DNA of 64,000 bases from Yersinia thracica (GTDB lineage Bacteria; Pseudomonadota; Gammaproteobacteria; Enterobacterales; Enterobacteriaceae), in the NCBI RefSeq assembly GCF_902170565.1, contig NZ_CABHXX010000095.1, forward strand, positions 248,001 through 312,000. The letters run 5' to 3'. Below are positions 1-10,807 of this stretch, one piece after another; position 1 is the stretch's first letter; the number at the start of each line of letters is the position of its first letter. Under the pieces are notes generated by a model. That model saw only the letters and a program-made list of their open reading frames with translations. It was not told the origin of the DNA and did no database searches. The position numbers and the translations under genes are program-made.

Positions 1-1947
1 ATTGTTATCACGGCTTGAGTTATCACGGCTTGAGTTATCACGGCTTGAGTTATCACGATTGGAGTTATCGCGACCTTCACGTGGCGTGCGGTCACCGCGA
101 TCTTTACGGTTATTATTCTGGCGACGAGGATTACGGCGATCATTGCGACGATTTTCGCTATTTTCCGTTTTCTCAACTTCGACCGGTTTAATTTCTTCTG
201 CTGATGTGCCGAATATACCTTTCAGGCCACTGAGCAGACGGCTGAAGAAACCAGGTTGTTCATCCGTCGCAACAGTTTTCTGTGGTGCAACAGTTGGCTT
301 AACAGGCGTAGCTGTAGGGGCTGACTCTGGCGGCACTTCAGTTGGCAGAGAGAAAGTCGCCAACGCCGGTTGCTCTGGGCGTTTACGCTCAATAGTCGCT
401 TCTTCCAGCGGTTGCGCCATTTCTGCTTCATGCAGTTGTGGCAACAAATAGCTGAGAGTCGGGACTTCTTCGCCTTTGCGTACGCGAAGCACCGAGTAAT
501 GCGGCGTTTGCATTTGATCGTTTGGCACGATCACTGCACGTACACCACCCTGGCGTTTTTCGATGGCATTGACGGATTCACGTTTTTCGTTCAACAGATA
601 CGAAGCAATTTGTACCGGCACAATCGCGTGAACTTCATGAGTATTTTCTTTCAGCGCTTCTTCTTCAATCAAACGCAGAATAGAAAGTGACAGGGATTCG
701 TTGTCACGTACAGTACCGGTACCGCTACAGCGTGGGCATACATGGTGGCTTGACTCACCCAGTGACGGGCTGAGGCGCTGGCGGGACATTTCCAGTAAAC
801 CGAAGCGGGAAATGCGGCCAATCTGGATACGCGCACGATCCTGACGGACGGCATCGCGCAAACGGTTTTCCACTTCACGCTGGTGGCGAACCGGTGTCAT
901 ATCGATAAAGTCGATGACAATCAGGCCACCCAAGTCGCGTAGACGTAATTGGCGAGCAATCTCATCGGCAGCTTCAAGGTTGGTATTGAATGCGGTTTCT
1001 TCGATATCACCACCACGCGTTGCTCGCGCGGAGTTAATATCAATCGCCGTCAGCGCTTCGGTAGTGTCAATAACAATCGAACCGCCGGAAGGCAGACGCA
1101 CTTCGCGTTGGAAGGCAGATTCAATCTGTGACTCAATTTGGTAGTGACTGAATAATGGAATTTCACCACTATACAATTTAATTTTGCTGCTGAAATCCGG
1201 GCGGCCGAGCGCGGCGATATGCTCTTTAGCCAGTTCGAGAACTTTAGGGTTATCTATCAGGATTTCGCCGATGTCCGGGCGCAGATAATCACGGAAAGCA
1301 CGGACAATCACGTTACTTTCCTGATGGATCAGGAATGGTGCAGGGCGACCTTCAGCGGCTTTTTTAATCGCATCCCAATGCTTCAGACGGAATGATAAGT
1401 CCCATTGCAGCGCATCAGCAGATTTACCGACACCGGCGGTACGCACAATCAGGCCCATGCCGTCAGGCAATTGCAGGGAGGATAGGGCTTCTTTCAGTTC
1501 AGTGCGGTCATCACCCTCGATACGGCGAGAAATACCCCCGGCCCGTGGGTTGTTTGGCATCAGAACTAAATAACTACCTGCCAGGCTGATGAAAGTCGTG
1601 AGTGCGGCACCTTTATTACCGCGTTCTTCTTTATCAACCTGAACAATAACTTCCTGGCCTTCGCGCAGCACATCTTTGATGTTTGGGCGGCCATGAGAGG
1701 AATAATTACTAGGGAAATATTCGCGAGATATTTCTTTTAATGGGAGAAAACCATGTCGTTCAGCGCCGTAATCAACAAAAGCGGCTTCCAGACTAGGTTC
1801 GATTCGAGTGATTTTACCTTTGTAAATATTCGCTTTTTTCTGTTCATGACCTGGGCTTTCAATATCCAAATCATACAGCCGCTGTCCATCTACAAGGGCA
1901 ACACGCAACTCTTCTTGCTGAGTGGCGTTAATCAACATTCTTTTCAT
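1..1947 (-). CDS. rne: Ribonuclease E, N-terminal 649 codons (runs off window)
   Basis: Endoribonuclease that starts mRNA decay, processes rRNA and tRNA precursors and scaffolds the degradosome at the inner membrane. Reading the minus strand from ATG at 1947 gives [21 protein letters not shown], the family start, followed by the S1 and catalytic regions. The Zn-link Cys-Pro-Arg-Cys lies near position 730 (codons about 404-407). An amphipathic membrane-anchor segment, [13 protein letters not shown], is encoded near 205-246. The arginine-rich segment after it ends in repeats (see 4-62). The C-terminal scaffold lies outside the window, so there is no stop codon. Divergent from rluC, as in E. coli. 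Confidence 0.97.
   Translation of the reverse strand, partial: MKRMLINATQQEELRVALVDGQRLYDLDIESPGHEQKKANIYKGKITRIEPSLEAAFVDYGAERHGFLPLKEISREYFPSNYSSHGRPNIKDVLREGQEVIVQVDKEERGNKGAALTTFISLAGSYLVLMPNNPRAGGISRRIEGDDRTELKEALSSLQLPDGMGLIVRTAGVGKSADALQWDLSFRLKHWDAIKKAAEGRPAPFLIHQESNVIVRAFRDYLRPDIGEILIDNPKVLELAKEHIAALGRPDFSSKIKLYSGEIPLFSHYQIESQIESAFQREVRLPSGGSIVIDTTEALTAIDINSARATRGGDIEETAFNTNLEAADEIARQLRLRDLGGLIVIDFIDMTPVRHQREVENRLRDAVRQDRARIQIGRISRFGLLEMSRQRLSPSLGESSHHVCPRCSGTGTVRDNESLSLSILRLIEEEALKENTHEVHAIVPVQIASYLLNEKRESVNAIEKRQGGVRAVIVPNDQMQTPHYSVLRVRKGEEVPTLSYLLPQLHEAEMAQPLEEATIERKRPEQPALATFSLPTEVPPESAPTATPVKPTVAPQKTVATDEQPGFFSRLLSGLKGIFGTSAEEIKPVEVEKTENSENRRNDRRNPRRQNNNRKDRGDRTPREGRDNSNRDNSSRDNSSRDNSSRDNN
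4..62 (-). repeat. 15-bp in-frame tandem repeat in rne
   Basis: About four copies of the 15-bp unit GAGTTATCACGGCTT (plus-strand reading), the last ones diverged. On the minus strand it encodes repeated NSSRD pentapeptides in the low-complexity Arg/Asn-rich region just after the membrane-anchor helix of RNase E. The period is a multiple of three, so copy-number change would keep the frame. Confidence 0.9.
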
Positions 1948-2522
1948 CTTTAACTTACTCGTTATTTTTACATTGTCATTAGAACTGCGGGCAAAATAAC
2001 CTCATGGTCGGGTAAACCGATGACCCCGAGTCTTCTAGCAAAGCCGTCAACCTCACGGTTGTCGCCTGCATAGGGGCGCATTATTTCGGTAAGCCTGTGT
2101 TTCTTTCTGAAAAACAGCGCTTTTTATATAAAGGGTAGCTTCTGAATATAAGACAACAGAGCCTTACCCACTTGCCGACCAAGCTGCAACCCGCAGCCCG
2201 CTAATTGCTTGATTTCACATTACGTCTTACGCCATTGCTGCGTTTTTGCGTGATCAGGCAAAGTTTATTATTCCACAAGTCTCTTGGTCTAACGAGAATC
2301 AACGCAGAATTAAACACATTATTCCATTGCTGACACTGATATAGCAAGATGACTTTACCTGTCTAGGTAAAGATTCTTTTACTGTATTCACAGTGTTGGC
2401 GGCTATCGTTGTCTTATTAAACAATAAATGCACGCAAACGTTATCTTTAAATAGCCAGATTGACAGTTAAGCACAGAAAAAGGGGTGGCGCTAATTCCTC
2501 GGTGTATTTAGAATCGCGTCCC
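1948..2522. promoter_or_regulatory. rne/rluC divergent intergenic region with long rne leader
   Basis: 575 bases without a convincing gene between the divergent starts of rne (1947) and rluC (2523). In E. coli rne has a structured leader of about 360 nt through which RNase E autoregulates its own mRNA; position and length suit the same role here (inference). A perfect hairpin CTTTACCT-gtct-AGGTAAAG sits at 2353-2372, followed by ATTCTTTT. I could not place promoters with confidence. Confidence 0.6.
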
Positions 2523-3482
2523 ATGAAAACGAATAATCCAGTAGTACAATTAATCACCATTTCTGCCGACGAAGCCGGTCAGCGGATCGATAACTTTTTG
2601 CTCACTAAATTGAAAGGTGTGCCAAAGAGTATGATTTACCGCATCGTGCGCAAAGGTGAGGTTCGAGTTAATAAAGGGCGCATTAAGCCAGAATATAAAT
2701 TGGCTGACGGTGATGTGGTGCGTGTGCCGCCAGTGCGAGTTGCTGAACGCGAAGAAATTCAGGTATCAGCTAAACTTGATAAAGTTGCCGCGCTAGCTGA
2801 TTGCATTCTATTTGAAGATGATTATCTCTTAGTGCTGAACAAACCTTCCGGTACTGCCGTCCATGGCGGTAGCGGTTTAAGTTTCGGGGTGATTGAAGCA
2901 TTACGCGCCCTGCGCCCTGAAGCGCGTTTCCTGGAATTGGTTCACCGTCTTGACCGTGATACCTCCGGTGTTTTATTGGTGGCAAAAAAACGTTCAGCTT
3001 TGCGTTCCTTACATGAGCAACTGCGCTTGAAAGGAATGCAGAAAGATTATTTGGCTTTGGTGCGCGGGCAATGGCAATCACATTGCAAAGCCGTGCAAGC
3101 GCCTTTGCTGAAGAATATTATGCAAAGTGGTGAGCGCATGGTGAAAGTCAGTAGCGAGGGCAAACCATCCGAAACCCGCTTTAAAATAGAAGAGCGTTTT
3201 GAGCATGCCACACTGGTTAAAGCTAGCCCGATTACCGGCCGAACACACCAGATTCGTGTCCATGCGCTGCATGCTGGCCACCCGATCGCTTTTGACGATC
3301 GTTATGGTGACCGTGAGTTTGATGCTCAATTACAGGGCACTGGGTTACATCGTTTATTCTTACATGCCGCCGCTTTACGTTTTGAACACCCAAATACCGG
3401 TGAAACTATGCGCATTGAAGCACCGCTGGATAATCAATTGCGCCATTGTCTTGCGGTATTACGCAAAAAAGCCGCTATTTAA
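2523..3482 (+). CDS. rluC: 23S rRNA pseudouridine(955/2504/2580) synthase
   Basis: Isomerises three uridines in 23S rRNA near the peptidyl-transferase centre. The protein has an N-terminal S4 RNA-binding domain (about residues 15-75) and the RluA-type catalytic domain with HRLDRDTSG, whose Asp is the catalytic residue. ATG at 2523 is chosen because it gives [10 protein letters not shown], matching the E. coli start; the open frame extends 63 bases further upstream without family similarity. 319 residues is normal for RluC. Divergent from rne and convergent with maf. Confidence 0.96.
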   Translation: MKTNNPVVQLITISADEAGQRIDNFLLTKLKGVPKSMIYRIVRKGEVRVNKGRIKPEYKLADGDVVRVPPVRVAEREEIQVSAKLDKVAALADCILFEDDYLLVLNKPSGTAVHGGSGLSFGVIEALRALRPEARFLELVHRLDRDTSGVLLVAKKRSALRSLHEQLRLKGMQKDYLALVRGQWQSHCKAVQAPLLKNIMQSGERMVKVSSEGKPSETRFKIEERFEHATLVKASPITGRTHQIRVHALHAGHPIAFDDRYGDREFDAQLQGTGLHRLFLHAAALRFEHPNTGETMRIEAPLDNQLRHCLAVLRKKAAI

Positions 3483-3528
3483 AACGGCCCGATCAGTTTT
3501 ACAGCCGTCAGTTTTAAAGCTATCAGTT

Positions 3529-4110
3529 TTAAAGTAGAGGATTCACCCCTTGCTCAATTAACATTTGGGTGAGGGCGATTAACGGCAGGCCGATGAGCGT
3601 ATTTGGATCACGGCCTGACAATTTATCAAATAAGGTGATGCCCAAACCTTCACTTTTAAAACTGCCCGCGCAATTCCACGGTTGTTCCCGCGATAAATAA
3701 CCTTCAATTTCTGCACTATTCAAGGTGCGGAAATAAACATCAAAAGTTTCACAAAGACAACTATGGCTATTAGTGGCAGTGTTTAGCAGCGCCAGTCCGG
3801 TATAAAAAGTGACACATTGCCCACTGGCTTGGTGTAATTGTTTGACAGCATTGGCGTGATTATGAGGTTTGCCGATGATAGCCCCGTTGATAACACACAC
3901 TTGATCAGAACCAATTATCAAGTGTTGTGGGTAATGTGCAGCCAGTGCTTGGGCTTTCGCTTGTGCCAAACGCTGCACCAATGCGCTCGCGGTTTCAGCA
4001 GGCATTGGGGTTTCATCGGTTTCTGGTGCGGCAGTGATAAAAGGCAATTGCAGCTTTTCCAGTAATGCGCGGCGGTATGACGAGGTTGAAGCAAGGACTA
4101 ATTGCGGCAT
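3529..4110 (-). CDS. yceF: Maf-family nucleotide pyrophosphatase (7-methyl-GTP type, YceF)
   Basis: House-cleaning enzyme of the Maf/HAM1 fold that hydrolyses non-canonical nucleotides; the YceF branch prefers 7-methyl-GTP. Visible motifs are the N-terminal [11 protein letters not shown] loop, the ETDET segment, IIGSDQVC and the CAGSFKSEG region. The ATG at 4110 gives MPQLVLAS, the family start, with GGAA upstream; in-frame ATGs at 4122 and 4149 would add 4 or 13 residues that relatives lack. It lies convergent with rluC and divergent from yceD, the usual enterobacterial arrangement. Confidence 0.95.
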   Translation of the reverse strand: MPQLVLASTSSYRRALLEKLQLPFITAAPETDETPMPAETASALVQRLAQAKAQALAAHYPQHLIIGSDQVCVINGAIIGKPHNHANAVKQLHQASGQCVTFYTGLALLNTATNSHSCLCETFDVYFRTLNSAEIEGYLSREQPWNCAGSFKSEGLGITLFDKLSGRDPNTLIGLPLIALTQMLIEQGVNPLL

Positions 4111-4251
4111 AATATTTTCCATAAACCGTGGCGTAATTGAATCAGACATTTTAAACTGTCTGCCGCTTCGGAAGCGAATATTGGTGAAAGGTGCAGTAAA
4201 ACGGCCTTTTTCTTTGACTCTATGTCGTTACAAAGTTAATATGCGCGCCCT

Positions 4252-4955
<704 letters not shown>

Positions 4956-4988
4956 GTAGTACTTGCTAATCTTTAGCAAGGCGATACC

Positions 4989-6023
4989 TTGACTTGTCTA
5001 ACCCTAGCGTTAGATGCAATGGGTGGGGATTTCGGTCCCCACGTCACAGTGCCTGCTTCATTGCAGGCACTGGCCTCTAATCCAAAGTTAAAACTCCTGC
5101 TGGTCGGGAACCCCGACGCCATCACTCCGTTACTTGTTAATGCCGATCCTTTGTTGCTGGAGAGGTTACAGGTAATCTCCGCTGAGCATGTTATTGCCAG
5201 CGATGCTAAACCCTCACAAGCTATTCGTGCCAGCCGTGGTACCTCCATGCGTATAGCACTGGAGTTGGTTAAAAACGGTGATGCAGTAGCCTGTGTGAGT
5301 GCAGGGAATACAGGAGCATTGATGGGGTTGGCGAAGATGCTTATTAAGCCATTGGATGGGATAGAGCGCCCGGCATTGATGACAGTTATCCCCAATCAGC
5401 AGCGCAACAAGACTGTGGTACTGGATTTGGGGGCCAACGTTGAATGTGATAGCACGATGCTGGTGCAATTTGCCGTCATGGGTTCGGTGATGGCAGAAGA
5501 AGTTGTTGGCATAAAAAACCCGCGTGTTGCTTTGCTCAATATTGGCGAAGAAGAGAGCAAGGGGTTAGATAATATCCGCGAAGCCGCCGCAGTATTAAAA
5601 AATACACCGGCGATCAACTATATTGGTTATCTGGAAGGCAATGATTTGCTGACAGGCAAGACTGATGTGATGGTTTGTGACGGCTTCGTGGGTAACGTCA
5701 CTCTAAAGACCATGGAAGGTGTGATAAGAATGTTCTTGTCATTGCTCAAATCATCGGGCGACGGCAAAAAACAGTCCTGGTGGCTTAAACTTATTGGCCG
5801 TTGGCTACAAAAACGTGTGGCTAAGCGGTTCGGTCATTTGAACCCCGACCAGTATAATGGCGCATGTCTGTTAGGATTACGGGGCATCGTAATCAAGAGC
5901 CATGGCGCTGCGAATCAACGTGCATTTGCAGTGGCTATCGAACAGGCTGTGCAGGCGGTGCAGCGGCAAGTCCCACAACGGATTGCAGCGCGCCTTGAAG
6001 CGGTTTTACCCAAGAGTGACTGA
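4989..6023 (+). CDS. plsX: Phosphate acyltransferase PlsX
   Basis: Converts acyl-ACP and phosphate to acyl-phosphate for phospholipid synthesis, acting at the membrane surface. The protein shows the family start [21 protein letters not shown], the conserved [13 protein letters not shown] and [13 protein letters not shown] segments, and a C-terminal [17 protein letters not shown] helix. The start is a TTG at 4989 with AAGG seven bases upstream; it reproduces the family N-terminus. 344 residues is normal. Six bases separate it from fabH. Confidence 0.96.
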   Translation: MTCLTLALDAMGGDFGPHVTVPASLQALASNPKLKLLLVGNPDAITPLLVNADPLLLERLQVISAEHVIASDAKPSQAIRASRGTSMRIALELVKNGDAVACVSAGNTGALMGLAKMLIKPLDGIERPALMTVIPNQQRNKTVVLDLGANVECDSTMLVQFAVMGSVMAEEVVGIKNPRVALLNIGEEESKGLDNIREAAAVLKNTPAINYIGYLEGNDLLTGKTDVMVCDGFVGNVTLKTMEGVIRMFLSLLKSSGDGKKQSWWLKLIGRWLQKRVAKRFGHLNPDQYNGACLLGLRGIVIKSHGAANQRAFAVAIEQAVQAVQRQVPQRIAARLEAVLPKSD

Positions 6024-6029
6024 TCGTAC

Positions 6030-6980
6030 ATGTATACTAAGATTCTCGGTACGGGGAGTTATCTGCCCGTACAAGTGCGCAGTAATGCTGATTTAGAAAA
6101 AATGGTGGATACGTCGGACGAGTGGATTGTCACTCGGACAGGTATTCGTGAACGGCGTATTGCTGGTCTTGATGAAACTGTGGCGACAATGGGTTTCCAC
6201 GCAGCTGAAAAAGCGCTGGAGATGGCCGGTATTGCTAAAGACGATATCGGGCTGATTATCGTTGCCACTACCTCTTCAAGCCATGCTTTCCCAAGCTCGG
6301 CCTGTCAGGTGCAGCAAATGCTGGGCATCAAAGATGCGGCCTCTTTTGATTTGGCTGCCGCTTGTGCTGGTTTTACCTATGCACTGAGTGTTGCTGATCA
6401 GTACGTGAAAAGTGGTGCAGTCAAACATGCTATCGTCATTGGTTCAGATGTTCTTTCTCGTGCACTGAATCCTGAAGATCGTGGCACGATTATTCTGTTC
6501 GGTGATGGTGCTGGTGCAGTGGTACTTGGTGCATCTGAGCAACCCGGTATTATGTCTACGCATTTACATGCTGATGGCCGTTATGGCGACTTGCTCGCTT
6601 TACCGTATCCAGACCGTCAGCAAGACCAACCAGCCTATGTCACGATGGCGGGTAATGAAGTGTTTAAAGTTGCGGTGACTGAACTTGCTCACATTGTGGA
6701 CGAGACCTTGCAGGCCAATAATCTGGATCGCTCAGCGCTGGATTGGCTAGTGCCGCATCAGGCTAACCTGCGGATTATTAGCGCAACGGCTAAAAAATTA
6801 GGCATGGGGATGGAGAAAGTGGTCATCACTCTCGATCGTCATGGCAACACTTCTGCAGCATCCGTACCGGCGGCACTTGACGAAGCCGTGCGAGATGGGC
6901 GTATTCAACGTGGGCAGTTAGTGCTGCTGGAAGCGTTTGGCGGCGGCTTTACCTGGGGCTCGGCGCTGGTTCGCTTTTGA
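6030..6980 (+). CDS. fabH: 3-oxoacyl-ACP synthase III (KASIII)
   Basis: Condenses acetyl-CoA with malonyl-ACP to start type II fatty acid synthesis in the cytoplasm. The thiolase-fold protein has the active-site Cys in AAACAGFTY (about residue 112), His in VPHQANLRI and Asn in [10 protein letters not shown]. The N-terminus [15 protein letters not shown] and 316-residue length fit the family. It is the second gene in plsX-fabH-fabD-fabG-acpP-fabF. Its final codons form the first unit of the repeat that leads into fabD. Confidence 0.97.
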   Translation: MYTKILGTGSYLPVQVRSNADLEKMVDTSDEWIVTRTGIRERRIAGLDETVATMGFHAAEKALEMAGIAKDDIGLIIVATTSSSHAFPSSACQVQQMLGIKDAASFDLAAACAGFTYALSVADQYVKSGAVKHAIVIGSDVLSRALNPEDRGTIILFGDGAGAVVLGASEQPGIMSTHLHADGRYGDLLALPYPDRQQDQPAYVTMAGNEVFKVAVTELAHIVDETLQANNLDRSALDWLVPHQANLRIISATAKKLGMGMEKVVITLDRHGNTSAASVPAALDEAVRDGRIQRGQLVLLEAFGGGFTWGSALVRF

Positions 6981-7049
6981 TTTAACAGGGTTTCTTTGAT
7001 TAACAGAGTTTCTTTGATTTAACAGGGCCTCTTTAATTTAACAGGAAAG
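6976..7049 (+). repeat. Four tandem 18-19 bp repeats in the fabH-fabD gap
   Basis: Four imperfect copies of TTTGATTTAACAGGGTTTC at 6976-6994, 6995-7012, 7013-7031 and 7032-7049. The first contains the fabH stop codon and the last (AACAGGAAAG) supplies the fabD ribosome-binding site. The array is the whole intergenic spacer. Confidence 0.9.
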
Positions 7050-7053
7050 TAAA

Positions 7054-7983
7054 ATGTCGAAATTTGCTTGTGTTTTTCCAGGCCAGGGATCTCAATCTCT
7101 TGGTATGCTGGCCGATTTGGCCGCACAATTTCCGATAGTTGAAGAGACTTTCAGTGAAGCATCTTCAGTTCTGGGTTACGATCTCTGGCAGTTAGTACAA
7201 CAAGGCCCGGCTGAAGAATTGAATAAAACCTGGCAGACGCAACCGGCATTGCTGACGGCATCTGTTGCTATCTGGCGTGTTTGGCAGCATCAAGGCGGCA
7301 AACTGCCGGCGATGATGGCGGGCCATAGCTTGGGTGAATACTCAGCTCTGGTGTGTGCCGGCGTACTGGATTTCAAACAGGCGGTTCGCCTGGTTGAATT
7401 ACGCGGTAAATTGATGCAGGAAGCGGTACCGGAAGGCACCGGTGCCATGTACGCAATTATTGGTTTGGATAATGAATCCATCGCCAAAGCGTGCGAAGAA
7501 TCAGCACTTGGGCAGGTTGTCTCGCCAGTCAACTTTAACTCACCGGGTCAGGTCGTTATTGCCGGTAATAAAGATGCGGTAGAGCGCGCAGGTGCGGCTT
7601 GTAAAGCAGCCGGTGCGAAACGCGCCTTACCTCTGCCAGTCAGCGTGCCATCTCATTGTGCATTGATGAAACCTGCGGCAGATAAACTGGCTGTCGCACT
7701 GGAAGAGATTGAATTCCAGGCACCGTTATTCCCGGTGGTGAACAACGTCGATGTGAAAACTGAAGTGTCGCCAGAGGCTATCCGTAGCGCGCTGGTGCGT
7801 CAGTTATATAATCCGGTACGTTGGACTGAAAGTGTGGAATTCATGGCGTCAGAAGGCGTTGAGCTACTGTTAGAGTTTGGGCCGGGTAAAGTATTGACTG
7901 GTTTGACTAAGCGCATCGTGGATACTTTAGTTGCAGCACCGGTAAACGATGTTGCCACGCTGACCAACGCGCACGAAAACTAA
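7054..7983 (+). CDS. fabD: Malonyl-CoA-ACP transacylase
   Basis: Transfers malonyl groups from CoA to acyl carrier protein. The catalytic Ser lies in the GHSLGEYSAL motif (about residue 92), the N-terminus has the oxyanion element FPGQGSQ, and the second catalytic region VPSHCALM carries the His near residue 201. 309 residues is typical. The ribosome-binding site is AGGAAAG, the end of the repeat array, 7052 upstream of the ATG at 7054. fabG follows after 14 bases. Confidence 0.97.
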   Translation: MSKFACVFPGQGSQSLGMLADLAAQFPIVEETFSEASSVLGYDLWQLVQQGPAEELNKTWQTQPALLTASVAIWRVWQHQGGKLPAMMAGHSLGEYSALVCAGVLDFKQAVRLVELRGKLMQEAVPEGTGAMYAIIGLDNESIAKACEESALGQVVSPVNFNSPGQVVIAGNKDAVERAGAACKAAGAKRALPLPVSVPSHCALMKPAADKLAVALEEIEFQAPLFPVVNNVDVKTEVSPEAIRSALVRQLYNPVRWTESVEFMASEGVELLLEFGPGKVLTGLTKRIVDTLVAAPVNDVATLTNAHEN

Positions 7984-7997
7984 GAAAAGAGGATAAC

Positions 7998-8732
7998 ATG
8001 AGCTTCGAAGGTAAAATTGCGCTAGTCACTGGCGCTAGCCGCGGTATTGGCCGTGCGATTGCAGAATTATTAGCTGAGCGTGGTGCCCGTGTTATTGGTA
8101 CGGCGACCAGCGAAAAGGGCGCTGAAGCCATCAGCGCCTACTTGGGCGACCAAGGTAAAGGTTTAATGCTGAATGTCGTGGATCCCGCGTCAATCGAGTC
8201 AGTACTGGCAACGATTCGTGCGGAATTTGGCGAAGTCGACATTTTAGTGAATAATGCAGGTATTACGCGTGATAACCTGCTGATGCGCATGAAGGATGAA
8301 GAGTGGCAAGATATTATTGACACCAATCTAACTTCCGTGTTCCGCCTATCAAAAGCGGTAATGCGCGCTATGATGAAAAAGCGGTTTGGGCGTATCATCA
8401 CCATCGGTTCTGTAGTTGGGACAATGGGCAATGCAGGGCAGGTTAACTACGCGGCAGCTAAAGCGGGTCTGATCGGTTTTAGCAAGTCTTTGGCGCGTGA
8501 GGTTGCTTCACGTGGCATTACTGTCAACGTTGTGGCACCTGGCTTTATTGAGACTGACATGACGACGGCGTTGACAGATGATCAACGCGCAGGCATTTTA
8601 GCCCAAGTACCAGCTAACCGGCTTGGGCAAGCTAAAGAAATTGCCAGCGCTGTTGCATTTTTAGCCTCTGACGAGGCCAGCTACATCTCTGGTGAAACGT
8701 TACATGTCAATGGCGGCATGTATATGATTTAA
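7998..8732 (+). CDS. fabG: 3-oxoacyl-ACP reductase
   Basis: NADPH-dependent reduction of beta-ketoacyl-ACP in the elongation cycle. It is a short-chain dehydrogenase/reductase with the cofactor loop TGASRGIGRAIAE near residue 12, NNAGITRD, the catalytic Ser in IGSVVG, and YAAAK (Tyr and Lys about residues 151 and 155). It ends GGMYMI as in E. coli and has 244 residues. AAAAGAGGA precedes the ATG. A 153-base gap with promoter-like sequence separates it from acpP. Confidence 0.97.
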   Translation: MSFEGKIALVTGASRGIGRAIAELLAERGARVIGTATSEKGAEAISAYLGDQGKGLMLNVVDPASIESVLATIRAEFGEVDILVNNAGITRDNLLMRMKDEEWQDIIDTNLTSVFRLSKAVMRAMMKKRFGRIITIGSVVGTMGNAGQVNYAAAKAGLIGFSKSLAREVASRGITVNVVAPGFIETDMTTALTDDQRAGILAQVPANRLGQAKEIASAVAFLASDEASYISGETLHVNGGMYMI

Positions 8733-8812
8733 AAATCACGAAAGTATTTGCGTTATTTGAGGTAAAAACCGCAAAATAGCGTAAAATCGTGGTTTGACCA
8801 GCCGAGATTTAG

Positions 8813-8840
8813 TTGCATCTTTTTCAACATTTTATACACT
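8813..8840 (+). promoter_or_regulatory. Candidate sigma-70 promoter for acpP
   Basis: TTGCAT at 8813-8818 and TACACT at 8835-8840 are separated by 16 bases, about 45 bases upstream of the acpP ATG. In E. coli acpP has its own strong promoter in this gap in addition to operon read-through. The match is moderate and untested. Confidence 0.45.
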
Positions 8841-8885
8841 ACGAAAACCATCGCGAAAGCGAGTTTTGATAGGAAATTTAAGAGT

Positions 8886-9122
8886 ATGAGCACTATCGAA
8901 GAACGCGTTAAGAAAATCATCGTTGAACAACTGGGTGTTAAAGAAGACGAAGTGAAGAACAGTGCTTCTTTCGTTGAAGATCTTGGCGCAGATTCTCTGG
9001 ACACCGTTGAGCTGGTAATGGCTCTGGAAGAAGAATTCGACACTGAGATTCCAGACGAAGAAGCAGAGAAAATCACTACTGTTCAGGCAGCTATTGATTT
9101 TATCAACGCTAACCAGCAGTAA
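8886..9122 (+). CDS. acpP: Acyl carrier protein
   Basis: Acidic four-helix carrier of growing acyl chains, also a partner of many lipid A and other biosynthetic enzymes. The phosphopantetheine attachment Ser lies in the [12 protein letters not shown] motif (Ser37 counting Met as 1). 78 residues, almost identical to E. coli: begins [18 protein letters not shown] and ends IDFINANQQ. It is followed by a perfect terminator hairpin before fabF, which is probably why acpP can be expressed far above its neighbours. Confidence 0.98.
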
Positions 9123-9152
9123 GCGAACATGCTTTAAGTTTGGATAGATAGT

Positions 9153-9184
9153 TAGGCGGTCATTCGACCGCCTAAGTTTTTTTT
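9153..9184 (+). terminator. Rho-independent terminator between acpP and fabF
   Basis: Perfect 10-bp stem TTAGGCGGTC / GACCGCCTAA with a four-base loop, followed by G and seven T residues. It lies 31 bases after the acpP stop and should partly separate acpP from fabF transcription. Confidence 0.92.
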
Positions 9185-9219
9185 GCCCTAGTGTAATTTT
9201 CCCTCCCTGGAGGACAACC

Positions 9220-10458
9220 GTGTCTAAGCGTCGAGTTGTTGTGACTGGACTGGGCATGTTGTCTCCTGTCGGTAATACAGTAGAATCCACATGGAACGCT
9301 GTTCTTGCCGGGCAGAGTGGCATCAGCCTGATCGACCATTTTGATACTACAGACTATGCAACGAAATTTGCTGGCTTAGTAAAAGATTTTAATTGTGAAG
9401 ATTACATTTCGCGTAAAGATGCACGCAAAATGGATGCTTTCATACAGTACGGTGTCGCGGCTGGCATGCAAGCTATGCAAGACTCCGGGCTTGAAGTGAC
9501 AGAAGCCAATGCTCCTCGTATCGGTGCCGCGATTGGTTCCGGTATTGGTGGGTTGGGTCTGATTGAAGAGAACCACACCTCATTGGTGAAAGGCGGGCCG
9601 CGTAAAATTAGCCCATTCTTCGTGCCTTCAACCATTGTTAATATGATTGCCGGCCACCTGACCATTATGTTCGGTATGCGTGGGCCAAGCATTTCTATTG
9701 CTACGGCATGTACTTCTGGCGTTCACAACATCGGGCAAGCGGCTCGTATCATTGCTTACAATGATGCTGACGTTATGCTGGCCGGTGGGGCTGAAAAAGC
9801 CAGTACACCATTGGGTGTCGGTGGTTTTGGGGCTGCTCGTGCATTGTCTACTCGCAACGATAATCCGCAGGCTGCCAGTCGCCCTTGGGATAAAGACCGT
9901 GATGGTTTCGTTCTGGGTGATGGTGCAGGCATGATGGTGCTGGAAGAGTACGAACACGCGAAAAAACGTGGTGCAAAAATCTATGCTGAAGTTGTTGGGT
10001 TTGGGATGAGCAGCGATGCTTACCATATGACCTCTCCACCGGAAGACGGTTCTGGTGCAGCTCTGGCAATGGTGAATGCGTTGCGTGATGCGGGTGTGAC
10101 CCCCTCTCAAATCGGCTATATCAATGCCCACGGCACGTCAACTCCTGCTGGCGATAAAGCCGAAACGCAGGCAGTTAAGTCTGTATTTGGTGGAGACACC
10201 AAAGTGATGGTCAGTTCCACCAAATCCATGACTGGGCACTTGTTAGGTGCAGCAGGCGCGGTTGAGTCTATCTTTACGGTATTAGCGCTGCGTGATCAGG
10301 CTATTCCGGCAACCATTAACCTGGATAACCCAGATGAAGGTTGTGATTTGGACTTTGTTCCGGGTGCTGCTCGCCAGGTAACAGATTTGGAATACACCCT
10401 GTGTAACTCCTTCGGTTTCGGTGGTACTAACGGCTCTTTGGTGTTCCGTAAGGTATAG
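9220..10458 (+). CDS. fabF: 3-oxoacyl-ACP synthase II (KASII)
   Basis: Elongating condensing enzyme that makes cis-vaccenate precursors and controls thermal adaptation of membrane lipids. The Cys-His-His triad is seen as [12 protein letters not shown] (Cys about residue 163), [11 protein letters not shown] and [12 protein letters not shown]. The start is GTG at 9220 with GGAGG nine bases upstream, giving [14 protein letters not shown] as in E. coli. 412 residues. It is followed by a palindromic repeat and then a terminator. Confidence 0.97.
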   Translation: MSKRRVVVTGLGMLSPVGNTVESTWNAVLAGQSGISLIDHFDTTDYATKFAGLVKDFNCEDYISRKDARKMDAFIQYGVAAGMQAMQDSGLEVTEANAPRIGAAIGSGIGGLGLIEENHTSLVKGGPRKISPFFVPSTIVNMIAGHLTIMFGMRGPSISIATACTSGVHNIGQAARIIAYNDADVMLAGGAEKASTPLGVGGFGAARALSTRNDNPQAASRPWDKDRDGFVLGDGAGMMVLEEYEHAKKRGAKIYAEVVGFGMSSDAYHMTSPPEDGSGAALAMVNALRDAGVTPSQIGYINAHGTSTPAGDKAETQAVKSVFGGDTKVMVSSTKSMTGHLLGAAGAVESIFTVLALRDQAIPATINLDNPDEGCDLDFVPGAARQVTDLEYTLCNSFGFGGTNGSLVFRKV

Positions 10459-10477
10459 CATTCACTGCTCAAAAGTC

Positions 10478-10596
10478 TGCTGACAAAGTCAAATGAAGGG
10501 GAGTCGTGCCGTTGGGGCCGTAGTCGCGTAAGCGACCGGAGCGGCTCTGGGTGCGGTAAACCCATCACTCACTGAGCTATCAGCAGCTTTGTCATT
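10478..10596. repeat. Palindromic intergenic repeat (YPAL-like), intact copy
   Basis: About 120 bp bounded by TGACAAAG (10481-10488) and CTTTGTCA (10587-10594), with an inner hairpin GTCGC-gtaa-GCGAC. A second copy, split by an IS110 element, occurs at 34955-34999 plus 36223-36296. Size, palindromic nature and position next to a terminator resemble the Yersinia palindromic (YPAL) elements; the family name is from memory and needs a search. It sits between fabF and its terminator and would be transcribed. Confidence 0.7.
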
Positions 10597-10601
10597 AACC
10601 T

Positions 10602-10625
10602 AAGACCCGGTTTTCCGGGTCTTTT
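10602..10625 (+). terminator. Terminator of the fab operon
   Basis: Perfect 9-bp stem AAGACCCGG / CCGGGTCTT with a TTTT loop, followed by TTA. It lies downstream of the palindromic repeat after fabF. Confidence 0.88.
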
Positions 10626-10807
10626 ATTTGCTTAACAAGCACCCGTCATAACATCCTTCCATAAAAATTGTCTCAATAAGAGACAAATCTGAAAACAGCC
10701 ACAGCTTTAAATCTGATACTGTCAGCAGATAGAATTTATATTTATGGGCAATATCTATAGCCTAATTGAATATAGAGCCAAGATGCCCCCATTTAAAGAG
10801 AATCTGA

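Noticed and set aside
2-451. 149-codon plus-strand frame starting [14 protein letters not shown]
   Set aside because: It is the antisense reading of the rne repeat and Arg-rich region; codon use and repeats are explained by rne on the minus strand.
9628-10131. 167-codon minus-strand frame inside fabF
   Set aside because: Lies wholly antisense to a conserved fabF with no ribosome-binding site or similarity.
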